Positions 34,019 to 46,345 of a DNA stretch of 64,000 bases are shown one piece after another. How positions within the stretch are numbered: position 1 is the first letter of the stretch; each line of letters starts with the position of its first letter. Below the pieces are notes generated by a model. That model was not told where the DNA came from. It saw only the letters and a program-made list of their open reading frames with translations, and made no database searches. Origin of the DNA: Isoetes taiwanensis (Eukaryota; Streptophyta; Lycopodiopsida; Isoetales; Isoetaceae); assembly GCA_021234155.1 (NCBI GenBank), contig JAJEKV010000058.1, positions 5,342,600 through 5,406,599 of the forward strand. Reading direction: 5' to 3'. The translations under genes were made by a program, and so were the position numbers.

Positions 34019-34121
34019 AGGAGGTTAACCCTCCCCTCGAGGGAATCACGGCAAATAACCCTCGAGGCCGGGAGGCCGAGAGGGTTGTTGCCGTAATTTC
34101 TGAGAGGGGAGGGTTGACCTC
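34019..34121. repeat. long imperfect hairpin, about 50-bp arms
   Basis: GGAGGTTAACCCTCCCCTCG through AATAACCCTCGAGGCC pairs with GGCCGAGAGGGTTGTTGCCG through GGGGAGGGTTGACCTCC, with a loop of only a few bases and scattered mismatches. Size and near-perfect stem fit a MITE core or a small-RNA precursor. Confidence 0.65.
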
Positions 34122-35176
34122 CCTTAAACCCTAGTCCGAGCAGGTTCTCCATAGCCAGCTTAATTTGCGCTATCTGTGAATGAATGGAGATGGATTAAAC
34201 TGCCTCTGTGACAGCCTCTGAGAAGAAAACATCTTCGTATTTACGAATAAGATTTCGTAGTTCCTTAAGGGTCACCAAATACTTCTGATAGCTAGGCTGA
34301 GCTCTGCCATAGCTGAGCTCTAGAGCAAGTAAAGAAAAGGTTGAGACAATGATGACGGAAGTGGTAAGCGCATATGCAGAGCTTCTACCCTTAATCTGTC
34401 GCTTGCCTCCTGATTCGCGTTCCTGCTATGCTCAATTTGCTCGTGACGTAACATACAGTGAAGTCACCGATGCTTTGCAAGGTCTGCTTCGCCGGACATA
34501 TGATTTTGCAAATAACAGCCATATTTGCTATAACCTGCTTGCTCTGCAACCATATTTGCCATTTTTATTGTTTGCCATAGCTGAGCTCTGCAACAAATTC
34601 AGCTTGAAAAATGCAAATGGCTTGTGCGTACCTGCCGGAATTGAAATTTGTAAGAAGCAACTGCGACCTAGTCCATATCAGTTTGTCGAAGCAACCATGT
34701 CAAAACAGAGTCACAATGCCGAAGCAGATCTATGCCGTAAGCGCTAGAACAGTCATGCCGGAGGAGTCATGCTGAAGCAGAGCTATGCGCCAGAGCTGTG
34801 CCAAAAAGAGCCGAATATTCTCTGTAAAGGAATATTCGAGGCGTTATTACAGTAATCATTCGAATATTCGAAAAAAAAAAGAATATTCGAAAGGTTCTGG
34901 AAAATAACTCTCTCTGATCCAACGGTAGATAAGGTAGATAACGGTTGGATCTTTAGAACCTACGAGGACTAGGGTTTAAGGAACATTATGTCAACAATTG
35001 GGTGCAAAGACCCCCTTTCATTCGGAATTGCCAGAGCTAGGCCCATCAGATCAGATGGGGTAGGAGAGGATATCGTTAGAAAGCCTAGAAAGTACAATAT
35101 AGCTATAGTTATAGGATGCATTTCAATGTTTTTTTATAATGGTTTAACCTTTAAGTGGGCCAAATATGGCGCTCCT
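34122..35176. other. mostly non-coding, one doubtful frame
   Basis: A 132-codon plus-strand frame (34349-34747) has no recognisable domain and many cysteines and aromatic residues; I do not call it a gene. CGAATATTCG palindromes recur at 34829-34890. The end of this stretch is the presumed 3' UTR of the alcohol oxidase gene. Confidence 0.35.
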
Positions 35177-37682
35177 CTACGTTTGCTTGGAAATAAGGCG
35201 GAGATGCTCACTCACGGAATGCGCGATGCACAGAGCTATGGCTTCGACGCTCACCATCGGATTTACACCCAGTGCTGTAGGAAACAAGCTTGCATCTGCC
35301 ACAAATAATCCGCTTACTTCCCAGCATTCACCTTTCGGATCAACAGCAGAATTCTTTGGATCAACCCCCATTTTGCAAGATCCCATTTGATGCGCACTTC
35401 CGGTGGAAAGCGCAGGTTCTCCCATTTTTTTAGACCACATTTTGGCCAAAAATTGCTTCAAATCTTCTTCAGTAGCATTCCGACACTTAAATTCGTCAAT
35501 TCCTGGATGCTGGGTGCCCACTTCTTCAGCTCCGGCGGCAATCAAAATTCTCAAAGCTCGTTCGATCCCCTGTTTCAAGCATTTTTCGTCGGATTTAGCA
35601 AGCTGGTAACTGATATTGGGCGAAATGCCCTTTCCTTGGCTAACAGTTCCACTTCCCCTGTCTCTGGCTATGGCCATTATGTGGGCTGTTCTTGAATACC
35701 TGCTCATAAATAATTTAGATTGGATTCCTGATTTCCAAGGACTTAATGCTGCAAATGTGCCTGGAGCCAACGCCGGAACTTCCAAAATAGCTCCATAGCC
35801 ACTTTCTCCTTCTATTTTAGTCATGGCGGTCATGATTCCCCCGTCATAAATTTTTCCTTCCGGCCCCTGGCCTTCTGGAAAAAAGCCCCATGCAAATTGG
35901 GTCGGGTGGATATGGAGATTCCGGCCAATATTAGGGTTCTTGAGGCCGCTTCTCTGCAGCAGAACCGGAGTTTGGAGAGACCCACAAGCCACTACGGTGC
36001 ATTTAGCATTGATTATGATTTTCAATTGCGGGTTTCCTTCTACTGATGCAATCACACCTTGGGCTTTAAAGAATTTACCAGATTTGCTCCCAAGCTTAGG
36101 ATTCTTGAAGATCGATTTGCTCCCAAGATTAGGGTTCTTGAGGATTTTTTCTGCTCTGCAGCTTGCCAGAATAATCGCTCCGGCAGATGCAGCATCTACA
36201 AGCCATGTTTCTGCGGTGGATTGTTTCGATCCTGTTTTGCATCCGAATCCGCAGTGCCCACAATTATGCAATCTGCCACTATTTGTAGGTATATCGTCAA
36301 CCTTAATTCCTAATTTTTCACACCCAATTCTTAAAACCCTGTTCTGAAAGCTTTCTTCATCGCATCCGGCCTGGACGCCAAGTCTGCGACAGATTTTCGC
36401 CATAGCCGATCGGTATTCTTCGCTCAGAAACAGATTCAGTCCGTATTTTTTGCCCCATTCATCTAAAACATGATCTGGGGTGCAAATTGAAGCAGACCAA
36501 TTTACAGCAGATCCGCCTCCGACAGTAGATCCGGCAAGGAAACAAACGGAGCCATCGTAGGTGCTTAAGAGGCCGCCTCCTTCATACATATTGGCCATGG
36601 AAGGGCCTTCAAGAAGGGAGAGGTCTTGGCGGGAAAAATATTTGCCCTTTTCTAACACAATCACTTTGAATCCTCTGTTTGCAAGCTCCCCTGCTGCCAC
36701 TCCTCCGCCGGATCCAGATCCGACCACAATTACGTCGCAATTTATCTCAATTTCTCCTGAATTTGCCCATTTAAATTCAACCCCTTTTGATTTCAAAAAT
36801 GCAACCAGACCTTCCTTGCCGGATTGAACATCAAATACTGCATCTTCAAGCGGCCTTTTCATCTTAATTCCATCTCCCAATCTGTCGTTCTGCTCCGGAT
36901 TTTCGTACCCAATTGCTTCCCATACTCGATTCCGTCCTTCTGCATTCATCTGGAATTGGATATGTCCAATAAATCAGATGAAACACAGCAAAGTTTCAAT
37001 CAATTCTTATTATTCCAAGGAAGAAAAACGAACCGATGCATAGAAAGACCACAGGCAATAGCTCTTGAATAGCTTGAACATGGATTGAAGCTTGTGTATT
37101 GATCTGGACCATTGCTGCAGTAATTTTTCTCTTCGATTCAAAGGAAGATCTGCAAAATTTTGAATAAATGGAAATGATCCAGTTACAGCGGCAGAACCAC
37201 AGGAGAGGAAGGTCCCAATTCTGGTAGACAGAAGCCATAAAAGAAGAGTCGCAAGCTGTCGCAAATTCGGGTCTAGCCATTTGAAAATCAAACCGGCTAC
37301 CTGTAGCAGAAACCCAGATCAATTCTTTTGTTTAATTGATAAAAACCTAAAGAATTATGGTCTGAAACACGGAAACAAGAACAGGAAGAGAAAAATGAGA
37401 AAAATTTGCTTAGCCGATTAAAACTTAAAGAATTTACGATCCGAGACACAGAAACAACAATAGGAAGAGAATTTGGACCTGGGCATGTGTGCCGGATTGA
37501 GAAGCAGAAAGCTGATAGAAAAATGATTCATCGGGGTCTTTGTGATTGAGATCTTCAAGAGGAATTGAAGGGATTAGAGCATCACATATTGCAGCGGCAG
37601 TTCTTAGCTTCTGTCGATTTAGGGCATGCGGAAGAGGATTGGACATGCCCCTCAGCAGAGGGTGAAATTTTTGTTGATCCAT
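35177..37682 (-). CDS. FAO: long-chain-alcohol oxidase (FAO, GMC-type flavoprotein)
   Basis: Oxidises long-chain fatty alcohols to aldehydes using FAD and oxygen; a membrane-associated plant enzyme of the GMC oxidoreductase family. Three exons on the minus strand: 37682-37479 (MDQQKFHPLLRG..., the HPLLRG start typical of plant FAOs, then AAICDALIPSIP), 37300-37034 (hydrophobic segment LATLLLWLLSTRIGTFLSCG, then FPFIQNFADLPLNRREKLLQ) and 36949-35177. Both introns are GT-AG and phase 0. The third exon holds the FAD-binding motif DVIVVGSGSGGGVAAG, VLEKGKYF, GSTVGGGSAVNWSA, HCGFGCKTG, the catalytic-region HQMGSCKMG, and the C-terminal GLFVADASLFPTALGVNPM. The total of about 747 residues matches the family. 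An upstream in-frame ATG exists at 37766, but it lies in a tandem repeat of TGTTGATCCATATTCGCCA (minus: ANMDQQ), so the HPLLRG-proximal ATG is preferred. No disabling changes seen. Confidence 0.92.
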
Positions 37683-40600
37683 ATTCGCCAATTTGCATAT
37701 TGTTTGTTGATCCATATTCGCCAGATTGTTGGAGATTGGTTGTCCTTGTCTCGTTAAAAAGAACAAAAATATCGTTGGTGTTTCACATGGAAATTAAAGA
37801 TGGTCAATTGGTGGTAGATAGGATCATAATTATGTAAACTTATTACAACAATACATTATACAGCTCAACAATTCACTGTAAAGTTCTCACACACTGCACA
37901 ATAATATATGTCTAGAATACACACATCAATAAATAAATGCATACACACATGATGCATCATAAATGACAAAAAAAAAAGAAAAGAGATGACAAAAAAAAAA
38001 GGTGACAAACATGATGTTATAGCCATTTGCCATCCCAATTACCTTGAAAATGCACATCAAGGCATAAAAGTAAAATTGAAACTCTGCACTACCTGTTCAA
38101 ACCATATATCTCAAATTTATTATGATCTGACTATTTGTATATATCTCAAATTTATTATGATCTGACTATTTGTATCTACTGTAGCTATGTGAAAGCTATA
38201 CTTTACCATATGTCTCAATTTATTATGATCTGACTGTTTGTATCTATGGGAAAGCTATACTTTTTCCCTGAATGGCACCCAACAGCTTCTATTTTTTTCT
38301 TAAATGGCATCCAACAGCTTCTGCTATAATTTAGAACTCATTTTTCATTCCAGAGCTGTGTAAACATTTATTGAGATACTACCAAAATATGACCAACATT
38401 TACATTCTAGTAAAACCATAGTAGGCACAACATCTTGCTCAGTTCTACCAAAAGATACTCCTTTTCTATAAATACAAATGTAGGCCACTAATATCCCAAA
38501 GCAGAGCTCTCATTGCAACAACAGGAGATTAAAAGTTCTTTCACTTTGTTTTTTGTTGTAGCCAACCGAAATTTATACATTGCAACAACATGAGATTAAA
38601 AGTTCTTTCACTTTGTTTTTTGTTGTAGCCAACCAAAATTTATACAGTTCATACCATAATAACAGATGTCATGCATTCTCATGTCTAATTTCTCACGATT
38701 ATATGGCTTCATATTAAATATCATAGCAAGGAACTCACAAAGAACACAAAAAACCGTAGGTTTGTCACATTCATAACAATGGCAATATACAATATTTTTT
38801 TGGGAAATGAATGGGTAGCTAACTATAAGAACAATATCAAGCTACTCTCCAAGAAATGAATAAGCAATGTTTGTTTTTTTCACTCCCAATTCTTCCTGTA
38901 AGAAAAATTTAAGTGCGCCTTATCTTAGGCTAGAGTTGCAAAGAAATTTATGGCCCATATTTGGGATCCATACAAACTACAGTTGCAGTAAAGTTTTATA
39001 GAGCATGTTTTTCGAAGTCCAACCTTCTATACCTCCTCTTTAGCATTTATTCAGCATAGCATAAAGTGCTCTCTCGCCCCCCGCAATCCTTTTTTTTACG
39101 CATTCTTTCCATCTATAGTGTGAACTGAATTCTAGACCGAGATATTTGTAAGTGTCAACTATGGTGGAGTGGATCATATATATCTAGATCATGTCTATTT
39201 ACACTTCCAGGCATATAAACTAAAGGTCATCTATGGTGGCAAAATGCTCCATGGGTAAAAATCCTCCATGGGTTGATGAACTCAGCGGCAATTATTATAA
39301 TCGACTAATCTATATAATTGGCCAATCTGGACCATTGGTCTAGGAAATCTACCACAGCATATTCCATATGCAGCAAGCATAGCTGTTCCCCCAAAATCAA
39401 GATGGGGTCAAACTGCTATTTCTACGTCACCTTGACTTGGTAACCATAGGATGAAAGTGAATGATATAGTCAACTAAAGAACATGGAATCGAACTACATA
39501 TTGTAAGGAAATGTTTGGTATAGTATAGAAGAAGCCCAAGAACTTTGCACCAATTGTGTATGTTATTTTTTCAACCAATTGGATATGTTATTTCTTTATA
39601 CAAATAATCCAAAAGAAACCAAGTACTTTGCACCAATTGTGTATGTTATTTCTTTGAACAAATAATCCTGCACAGGCATATGTGCTTGCAAAAGGCAACT
39701 ACCTTGCATGGAAATGAAGGTGACTTTAAATTAAAACCAGAACAAGATCTAGCAATCATACCCACTGCCATAACCTTGCTAAACAAACATCTCGAAAAAG
39801 GAGACGTAGAAAAACAAAAAAACCTTTGATGTTACGTTCCACCATCAGCATTGTATGCCCCACTATATTAATACCACACGTCAACCTTATAAAATCATAT
39901 ATCTGCCGCCCAGTCACTTTCTTCAATTTCAAAAGATAATTTCATAAAGCAAGTAACCTTTTTTATATAGCATCTTTATGGAACTCCTATCATCGAAGAA
40001 TATCTTTGCATTATACACGAATGAATATTGTGGAACTATGAGGTAGATGAGATGCCCACATCAATCTTTTTGGACAAAGAATTGGTGTAGTTGGTCATCC
40101 TGTTAAGGAATTTTGGACATATGAAAGATTGTTAACAATTGTCATCCAATTAAAAGGTAGAAAAATTGGATACCGACATGCCAACGACATGCCAGGCCTC
40201 CAAAATCCCAAATTCACAAGAATGAAGCAGAAGTCGCATTCTAGTAGACTGTATCATGAACACTAAAGTAATGTTCGTCAGAGAAGCCATAAAGCTTCAT
40301 AATCCATACAAATGCAATACAAATGTCATATAAATTTTATATACAAGATGGGAATACCTCCACGTACACCCTTTTTCTTGCCAATGTCTGTCAAATATTT
40401 CTAACTACCACAGCTCCAGCAACTTTCTGAATTCAGCATAAAATTAGGGCTATTTTCTTCCAATGTTGTAATGGAAGTAAAATGAATACAATAGATTCAA
40501 GCTAAGCTATTGTATTTCTGCAGATATGTAGAAGTATCAAGACCATGTTTAACTTGAGACTTTCTCTGCCTCTTAGCTTTACATACATTGTATCCCCTAA

Positions 40601-41609
40601 CTTTGAATGATGCCTCATGTCTGCACTGAGTAGATTTGCAGGCAAAATAACCCAGATATACAGAGCTGGATGATGCCTTATAATTATGCCTTATGATCTT
40701 TTTACAATAATCTGCTGGTTTTTACAAGGAAAAGCTTTCGATGTAATGTAACTTCTCGACAACATTGTCATAAATTGGGTCTATTTTTCTTCAAACAGTT
40801 CCAACAAGGAAAGAATTTCATTCAACGTAGATCTGTTGCACAAACGGAGATCTCCTGCAATTGTTCTAGACTGCTATAGAATTCTCCCTAGCTCTTACGT
40901 CTAGCTTATTTCTATCTTAAGTAGCAATAATCAGATGCATATATAAATATTAGAAAAGCATGGTACAGAGAAATGATCCATGGCAATCAGACGAGTGAAT
41001 TTAGCAAATACTACATAACATACAAGCACACCCACAAGTTATAAACATAAAGAATCTAACACAGAATACCAAATTTTGACATTAAATAAAATCAGTTGAA
41101 CAACAAATCAAGAGTTCAAGAGCCAATATAGATTTATATTACAAAAGACAAGATGGCAAAATGTATTGTATGTCGATGACATGATACTAAGTGGAACTTT
41201 CGACCCCATGCATATGGAGCAAAGTTGCAATCTGCAATTATTGCAGCAACCCATCAGGAGCTGCATTTATCTAGTGCAGCGAGGCAGAGACATGCTTGGT
41301 GAGATTGTGACTTACATTGGTGTAGATGCATATCTTGGGTCTTGCAAATTTTAAATTCTTTGGCCGTCGTGTTCATCACAGTCCAATGGGCAGGCTTTGC
41401 TTGCATTATTGTCTTGGTCCTTGCAGATTCCTATATCAAAAGGCCTTGGGAAAGCCCAGACAAATATGATGACTAATTAGGACAAAAGGTTGAGGTTGAC
41501 AATAGAGGTTTTAAAGTATGATAGACATTTTAAGCAGGGACTAAAATTGCCCAAGAAAATTGTATCATAATTGAAAGGTAAGTCCCCAAAGGAAGTATTC
41601 CGCTAAACT
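37683..41609. other. long AT-rich spacer with local tandem duplications
   Basis: No convincing gene in almost 4 kb. At 38106-38255, ATCTCAAATTTATTATGATC is repeated about three times. At 38512-38646 a 68-bp unit (CATTGCAACAACA.GAGATTA...) is present twice, nearly identical. At 39537-39665 a CAAGTACTTTGCACCAATTG-type block is present twice. The first part (to about 38115) is the alcohol oxidase promoter region, a copy of which lies at 51850-52491. Confidence 0.5.
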
Positions 41610-41798
41610 CTAGTACAAGCTAATCAGCAAATAGTGGGAGGAACAAATAAATGGGACATGCCAGAACGACTCATTAATGAGGCCAGCATGATTGCAAGCA
41701 CACAGCACAGTTACAAAGGTTATTTCATCTGCATGAGAACGAATAAACAAACTATGGACATATCTTTCGAGAGACACTGCAATATCATCTGCCGTCAC
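41610..41798 (-). pseudogene. pentatricopeptide repeat (PPR) protein relic
   Basis: One minus-strand frame contains ADEITFVTVLCACNHAGLIN, which matches the plant PPR consensus (D-E-[IV]-T-F-[VL]-[ST]-V-L-x-A-C-x-H-A-G-L-[VI]). It is preceded by LERYVHSLFIRSH. Only about one and a half repeats remain and the frame diverges on both sides. PPR proteins bind organelle RNA. This is a dead fragment, probably lying in the intron of the minus-strand gene that starts at 43238. Confidence 0.55.
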
Positions 41799-43030
41799 AT
41801 AAGAATGAGTTCCTCAGCAAGCCATACAACACCACTCAAAAGTTCATACATGATGGTGCCAAAACTTATATTCAATACTTTAGGAGCTATCTAGATCAGA
41901 GAGAACTGCGTAATGAACTGCATCCAAGTCCAAGTCTCAAAAGAAAGATGTGCACTATCTCTAAAGTAAAATTTGCACTTTTTTGAGTAACACAGCCCCT
42001 AATTGTGTACGAAGTTAAAATTTAACTATCAACAATCTGGTTAGAATTCTTGGACCTAAGTTCATGATCTCCATATACTATCAGTCTTGAAAATAATTAG
42101 AGAGCTTACAAATCCATTGAGCCCACTGTGCTATCAAACGGGAAAATATTTGTGTCCATGCCTGCTCTTCATGCCTCTTTTTGTCCTTCCAATCATCATC
42201 AGCATTATCACGATCGCCATAATCATCATAAACCTGATAGATGAAACAACTGAAACAAGTGCCTGTAAGCTTCAGCAATCAGGAAAAATAGATTGGCAGA
42301 CGTATATAAATTAAAAAGCTAAGATCACTTGATAATGCTGAATATATATTGAGATAACAGTTTGACATCAGCCCGCAATTATCACAGGTAAGTTGGCATG
42401 AGAACGAATAAACAAACTAGACATATCTTTGGAGAGACACTGCAGTATCGTCTGCCGTCACATAAGAATGAGTTCCTCAGCAAGCCATACAACACCACTC
42501 AAAAGTTCATACATGATGGTGCTGCCAAAACTTATATTCAATACTTTAGGAGCTATCTACATCAGAGAGAACTGCGTAATGAACTGCATCCAAGTCCAAG
42601 TCCCAAAAGAAAGATGTGCACTATCTCTAAAGTAAAATTTGCACTTTTTGAGTAACATGGCCCCCAATTGTGTACGAAGTTAAAATTTAACTATCAACAA
42701 TCTGGTCAGAAGTTTTGGACCTAAGTTCATGGTCTGCATATACTATCAGTCTTGAAAATAATTAGAGAGCTTACGAATCCATTGAGCCCACTGTGTTATC
42801 AAACGGGAAAATATTTGTGTCCATGCCTGCTCTTCATGCCTTTTTCTGTCCTTCCAATCATCATCATCATTATCACGATCGCCGTAATCATCATAAATCT
42901 GGTAGATAAAACAACCAAAACAAGTGCCTGTAAGCTTCAACAATCAGGAAAAATAGATTGGCAGACGTATATAAATTAAAAAGCTAAGATCACTTGATAA
43001 AGCTGAATATATATTGAGATAATAGTTTGA
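41731..43030. repeat. tandem duplication, two copies of about 635 bp
   Basis: 41731-42364 and 42396-43030 are nearly identical. Both start GCATGAGAACGAATAAACAA, pass through CTGCCGTCACATAAGAATGA, and end ATATATATTGAGATAA.AGTT. A 31-bp non-repeated piece separates them. Each copy contains one version of the 124-nt exon described separately. Confidence 0.9.
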
Positions 43031-43238
43031 AGAAAGTACAAATGCTTGGCAACAAATAGTATTTGGAGTTATAGCTATAACTTACTACTGAGGCAGGTCG
43101 AACAACGTGATAACTGTCATCTATATCATTAGCTAGAAGGGGTTCGCTCAAATCATCGGAGTTGGAGTGTAACCTTTCATACTTACTCCCTCCTACATCC
43201 TCATGGTGCACACAACTTCTCACAATTCCAGACCTCAT
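42110..43238 (-). CDS. 5' exons of an unrecognised plant gene, exon 2 duplicated (partial)
   Basis: Exon 1 (43238-43086) encodes 51 residues, MRSGIVRSCVHHED...KYERLHSNSDDL.EPLLAND...RPASV, ending at donor GTA/GTAAGT. Exon 2 exists twice: 42898-42775 (IYDDYGDRDN...WKDRKRHEEQAWTQIFSRLI..WAQWI) and 42233-42110 (V for the first I, otherwise nearly the same). Each copy is exactly 124 nt with an intact polypyrimidine-AG acceptor and a GTAAGC donor. Exon 1 is phase 0, and 124 nt is not a multiple of three, so using both copies would shift the frame. The protein is soluble and charged at its start; I do not recognise the family. Later exons were not found to the left, where only AT-rich DNA and a PPR relic lie. 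Confidence 0.55.
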
Positions 43239-45100
43239 TTTGTCTTATAAAAGATCAGCACAAAATACAGAAAGAGTATGAATTCAACATGGAATTCAAG
43301 TTCAACTGTCTCCCATCAATACTTCCAATTTCCTACGCTGATAAGAACGGACCAAGATCTTTCTCCCGGATACTCAAATCCTAGGATTTGAACATAATAA
43401 TATTTAATAAACAAAAAACTGATCCGGATCTAGAAGGATTTAAGTTTATGCAGTCTCTGCAGGTAAAGTCAGAACCAGCATCGCCCATAAACTTCAATGA
43501 GAGGCAAGAATTGTCCCAAAATGTACAAGAATAGTAAAATAGCCTAAAGCCTTCATCGGATAAGAGAATTATATATAGATGCTCCAGACCATATAAGGAT
43601 TCTATAACTGAGCTCCGATATGGAGCCGGTTAGCCAGTTTCCACATCGGCCGCCCAGTAATACTGGCGACCGCCAGTTTAAGGGCAACACTAGGTTTTGC
43701 GCAGTTTTCGGAATATCTTAACCATATTCCAGCATATGCTTAGAATATGCTGGAAACCCACATCAACAAGGGTTTGCCCCCCTAGGGGCAACCCAAAAAA
43801 GTAGACATGAAGCACGCGTGAAGCATGAGTAAGAACAACAAATACGCATATAAAAAAGGTGTCACAAAAGGTGGAAAAATATAGCATCGTTAATCAGGTG
43901 GAAACTAATAGCAACACCCACTAGTGGAAAATAATAGCATCACCAATTACGTGGAAAAAATAGCATCATCAAGCAAGTGGAATTGATGGAAGATAATAGC
44001 ATCACCAATCATGTGGAAATTAAAAGCGTCATGAAGCAGGTGGAAATGTATAGCATCACCAATAGGTAAAATTTAACATCATCACCAATTAGGTAAAAAT
44101 AAACATAAAGTGTATATAACATAAACATAATAACACAAAAGAAATATAAATGGGAGGGTAGAGAAGGAAACAAGGGACAACAAAGAAATGTCGTTGGGAG
44201 AAGACATTGATAACTGGCTGGCCAAATGAAATGATATCACTTATAATACAGGCCTTATCCCTCCCCAGAGTGCTATTCAATGGCTCAGATCGATGCCATT
44301 TTGATATGGGACTCATAAATAGCAAAGAAAATCGATCAATACCATAGAACTTCCATTTTATAACCCCAGGTGATGAGAAATGACAAGATATTGAGTAGAA
44401 TCGAGTATCACATATCGGGAGTGAGAAGGCGTAAGGCTGCCATCGTCTGTAAGCACGAAGACATCATGTAGAACTCACCATGCAGCTGCTGTTGATGGAC
44501 CACCACGACGAGCAGAATGGGTACCATATGGAGAAGGATCGAGAAGATGAAAAGAAATCACCTAAATGACAAAATGATTTTGTTATGATCCCCATACATC
44601 AATTGTATGGGATGCTGACGGAATGCAGAAGACAAAACAAATCGAGCCAACATAGCAAAATACGTAGAAATATGGAAAGGCAATGAATAGACAAAATATC
44701 GGATGAAGCTCTCAAAAGAGAAAAAAAAATCAATGAAACAAGAAAACCTATATACGAAAAGCTACAACATCAGATTCACACCAGCTAGGTAAAAGGGATA
44801 AATCAATATAATTATGCTTCAACAGATTTCACAAACATAAATACATATCAAAATGCAAAAACATGTCAAAGGTCAAAAATGTGTGGAAGTTGGAGGGAAT
44901 TGCAATGGCAACAATTAAGAGTGAGAGTGAGAGAGAGAGGGGGAGAGGGAGGGAGAAATAAAATGAAATTGTATTATTACATCTGTGACGTCCAACCGAA
45001 TTAAAACAGAATTGGCATGCACCAAGAATAGTATATGCAATTCCGGAATGGCATGGATCAGTGACTAGGATCTCCAAAGACGCGGGAACTCCGTTGGCGG
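43239..45100. other. spacer with short tandem repeats
   Basis: Upstream region of the preceding minus-strand gene, then repeat DNA. At about 43875-44095, six or so imperfect copies of a unit of about 35 bp contain TAGCATCACCAAT.A.GTGGAAA. A GAGAGA-rich stretch occurs at 44920-44955. No gene seen. Confidence 0.5.
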
Positions 45101-46149
45101 GGAGGATGGTTGGAGTTTCCTTTAGTGGTTGGCGGGAGAAATCAGAATTCGGAATTGCAATTAGAGAATTGCAATACCAATTCATACAATTCGAACAAAT
45201 TTTGCATTGTTTCAATTGAATTTTCAATTTGGAATTGTAATTCGAGTCGTGAATTTCAATGGAAAGCTCCCCTGAAAGCATCGATTCAACTAGAAGAAGG
45301 ATTTTCTTGCAAATTCAAGCTGAAAATAGAAGAAAATCCCGAGAAAGGAAGAGACAGAGAGAGAAGGAAAACAATCCTCCTTCCAATACCAAAGATTGTG
45401 GTGTTTTGAGTGAAAGAAGATTACAGGAATTGTCGAAGAATTTGGAAGATTATTTCAATGAAATTACAAATACTTTTGCCTCGAATGTGGACAAAGGGAA
45501 GTTAGCATCGAGATTCTTCAAGAAGATTAAACATCTTCCACTCGATGTTGATGTAGCAGATCCAAAAGAAAATGCCCTTATAAGGGATTTAATTTTGAAT
45601 GTGAAAGAGACTTTTCAAGCTCAAAAATATGATAGAAATACTGATGTTCTTCAAGCAAAAAGGAGTACACTGCAAATGGTCGTGATCTTCAACAAAGGGA
45701 GTGAATCAATCAGCAATAGCAAGGCTTCTATCTATTCCAAGAAGAACTGTGGCAAGAGCATTTCAGAGACGTGTGTATGCAGAATTTGAAGCAGGTCCCT
45801 GGTCAATGTTTCAGAGGAGAAAAAGGTCTAATGCACTTTCAGATGAAGCAATAGGTAAGATAAAGAATTTTTGGGATGAGAATACTAGGATCTCACCATA
45901 TAAAAAACATGTGAGAAAACATGTTAGTGAAACAGGTGAAAAGATTGACCATCCTATTCATTTGCTGGAGGTGACACAAGTAAGCACATTCTGCCTCTTT
46001 TTTTTCTGTATTTTGCATGATATTGTTGCTGAATCTGTGTTATGATCAGTTGCAATTTTATCTTCAATCCAGGAAAGAGTATTCTGAGATCAATATATGC
46101 CAGCAAACCTTTGAGAAGCTTAAACCAAGCTATATTAGGAGATTGCAAG

Positions 46150-46345
46150 AAAGGAAGGAAGGAAGGAAGGAAGGTACTTTTATCGTCCACGGAGACCAAT
46201 CGGTCTATGGGACCCAATACAAAAACGCAGCAAGCGGATTACTGCCCGGATTAAAAAACTCCCGCCCCGAAGGGTTTTCGAGGGAAAAACCGTGGCAGCA
46301 ATCAGCCTGCTGACAAACTGTCCTAACAAATTTTGGTATTTTTTT
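46150..46345 (+). other. insertion of about 195 bp with a (GGAA)n run, inside copy A transposase
   Basis: Between QERK and ETCC..Q, where copy B is continuous, copy A carries a GGAA tandem run followed by about 160 bp ending TTTTTTATATAG. The polypyrimidine plus AG end could serve as a splice acceptor. It includes CCCGAAGGGTTTTCGAGGGA, similar to a stretch near 24820-24850. Confidence 0.5.

Noticed and set aside
34349..34747. 132-codon frame
   Set aside because: Composition close to background, no domain, no splice context; kept only as a note.
41166..41354. YVDDMILSG frame suggesting a Copia reverse transcriptase motif
   Set aside because: Only about nine residues match; no other Copia sequence is nearby in any frame.
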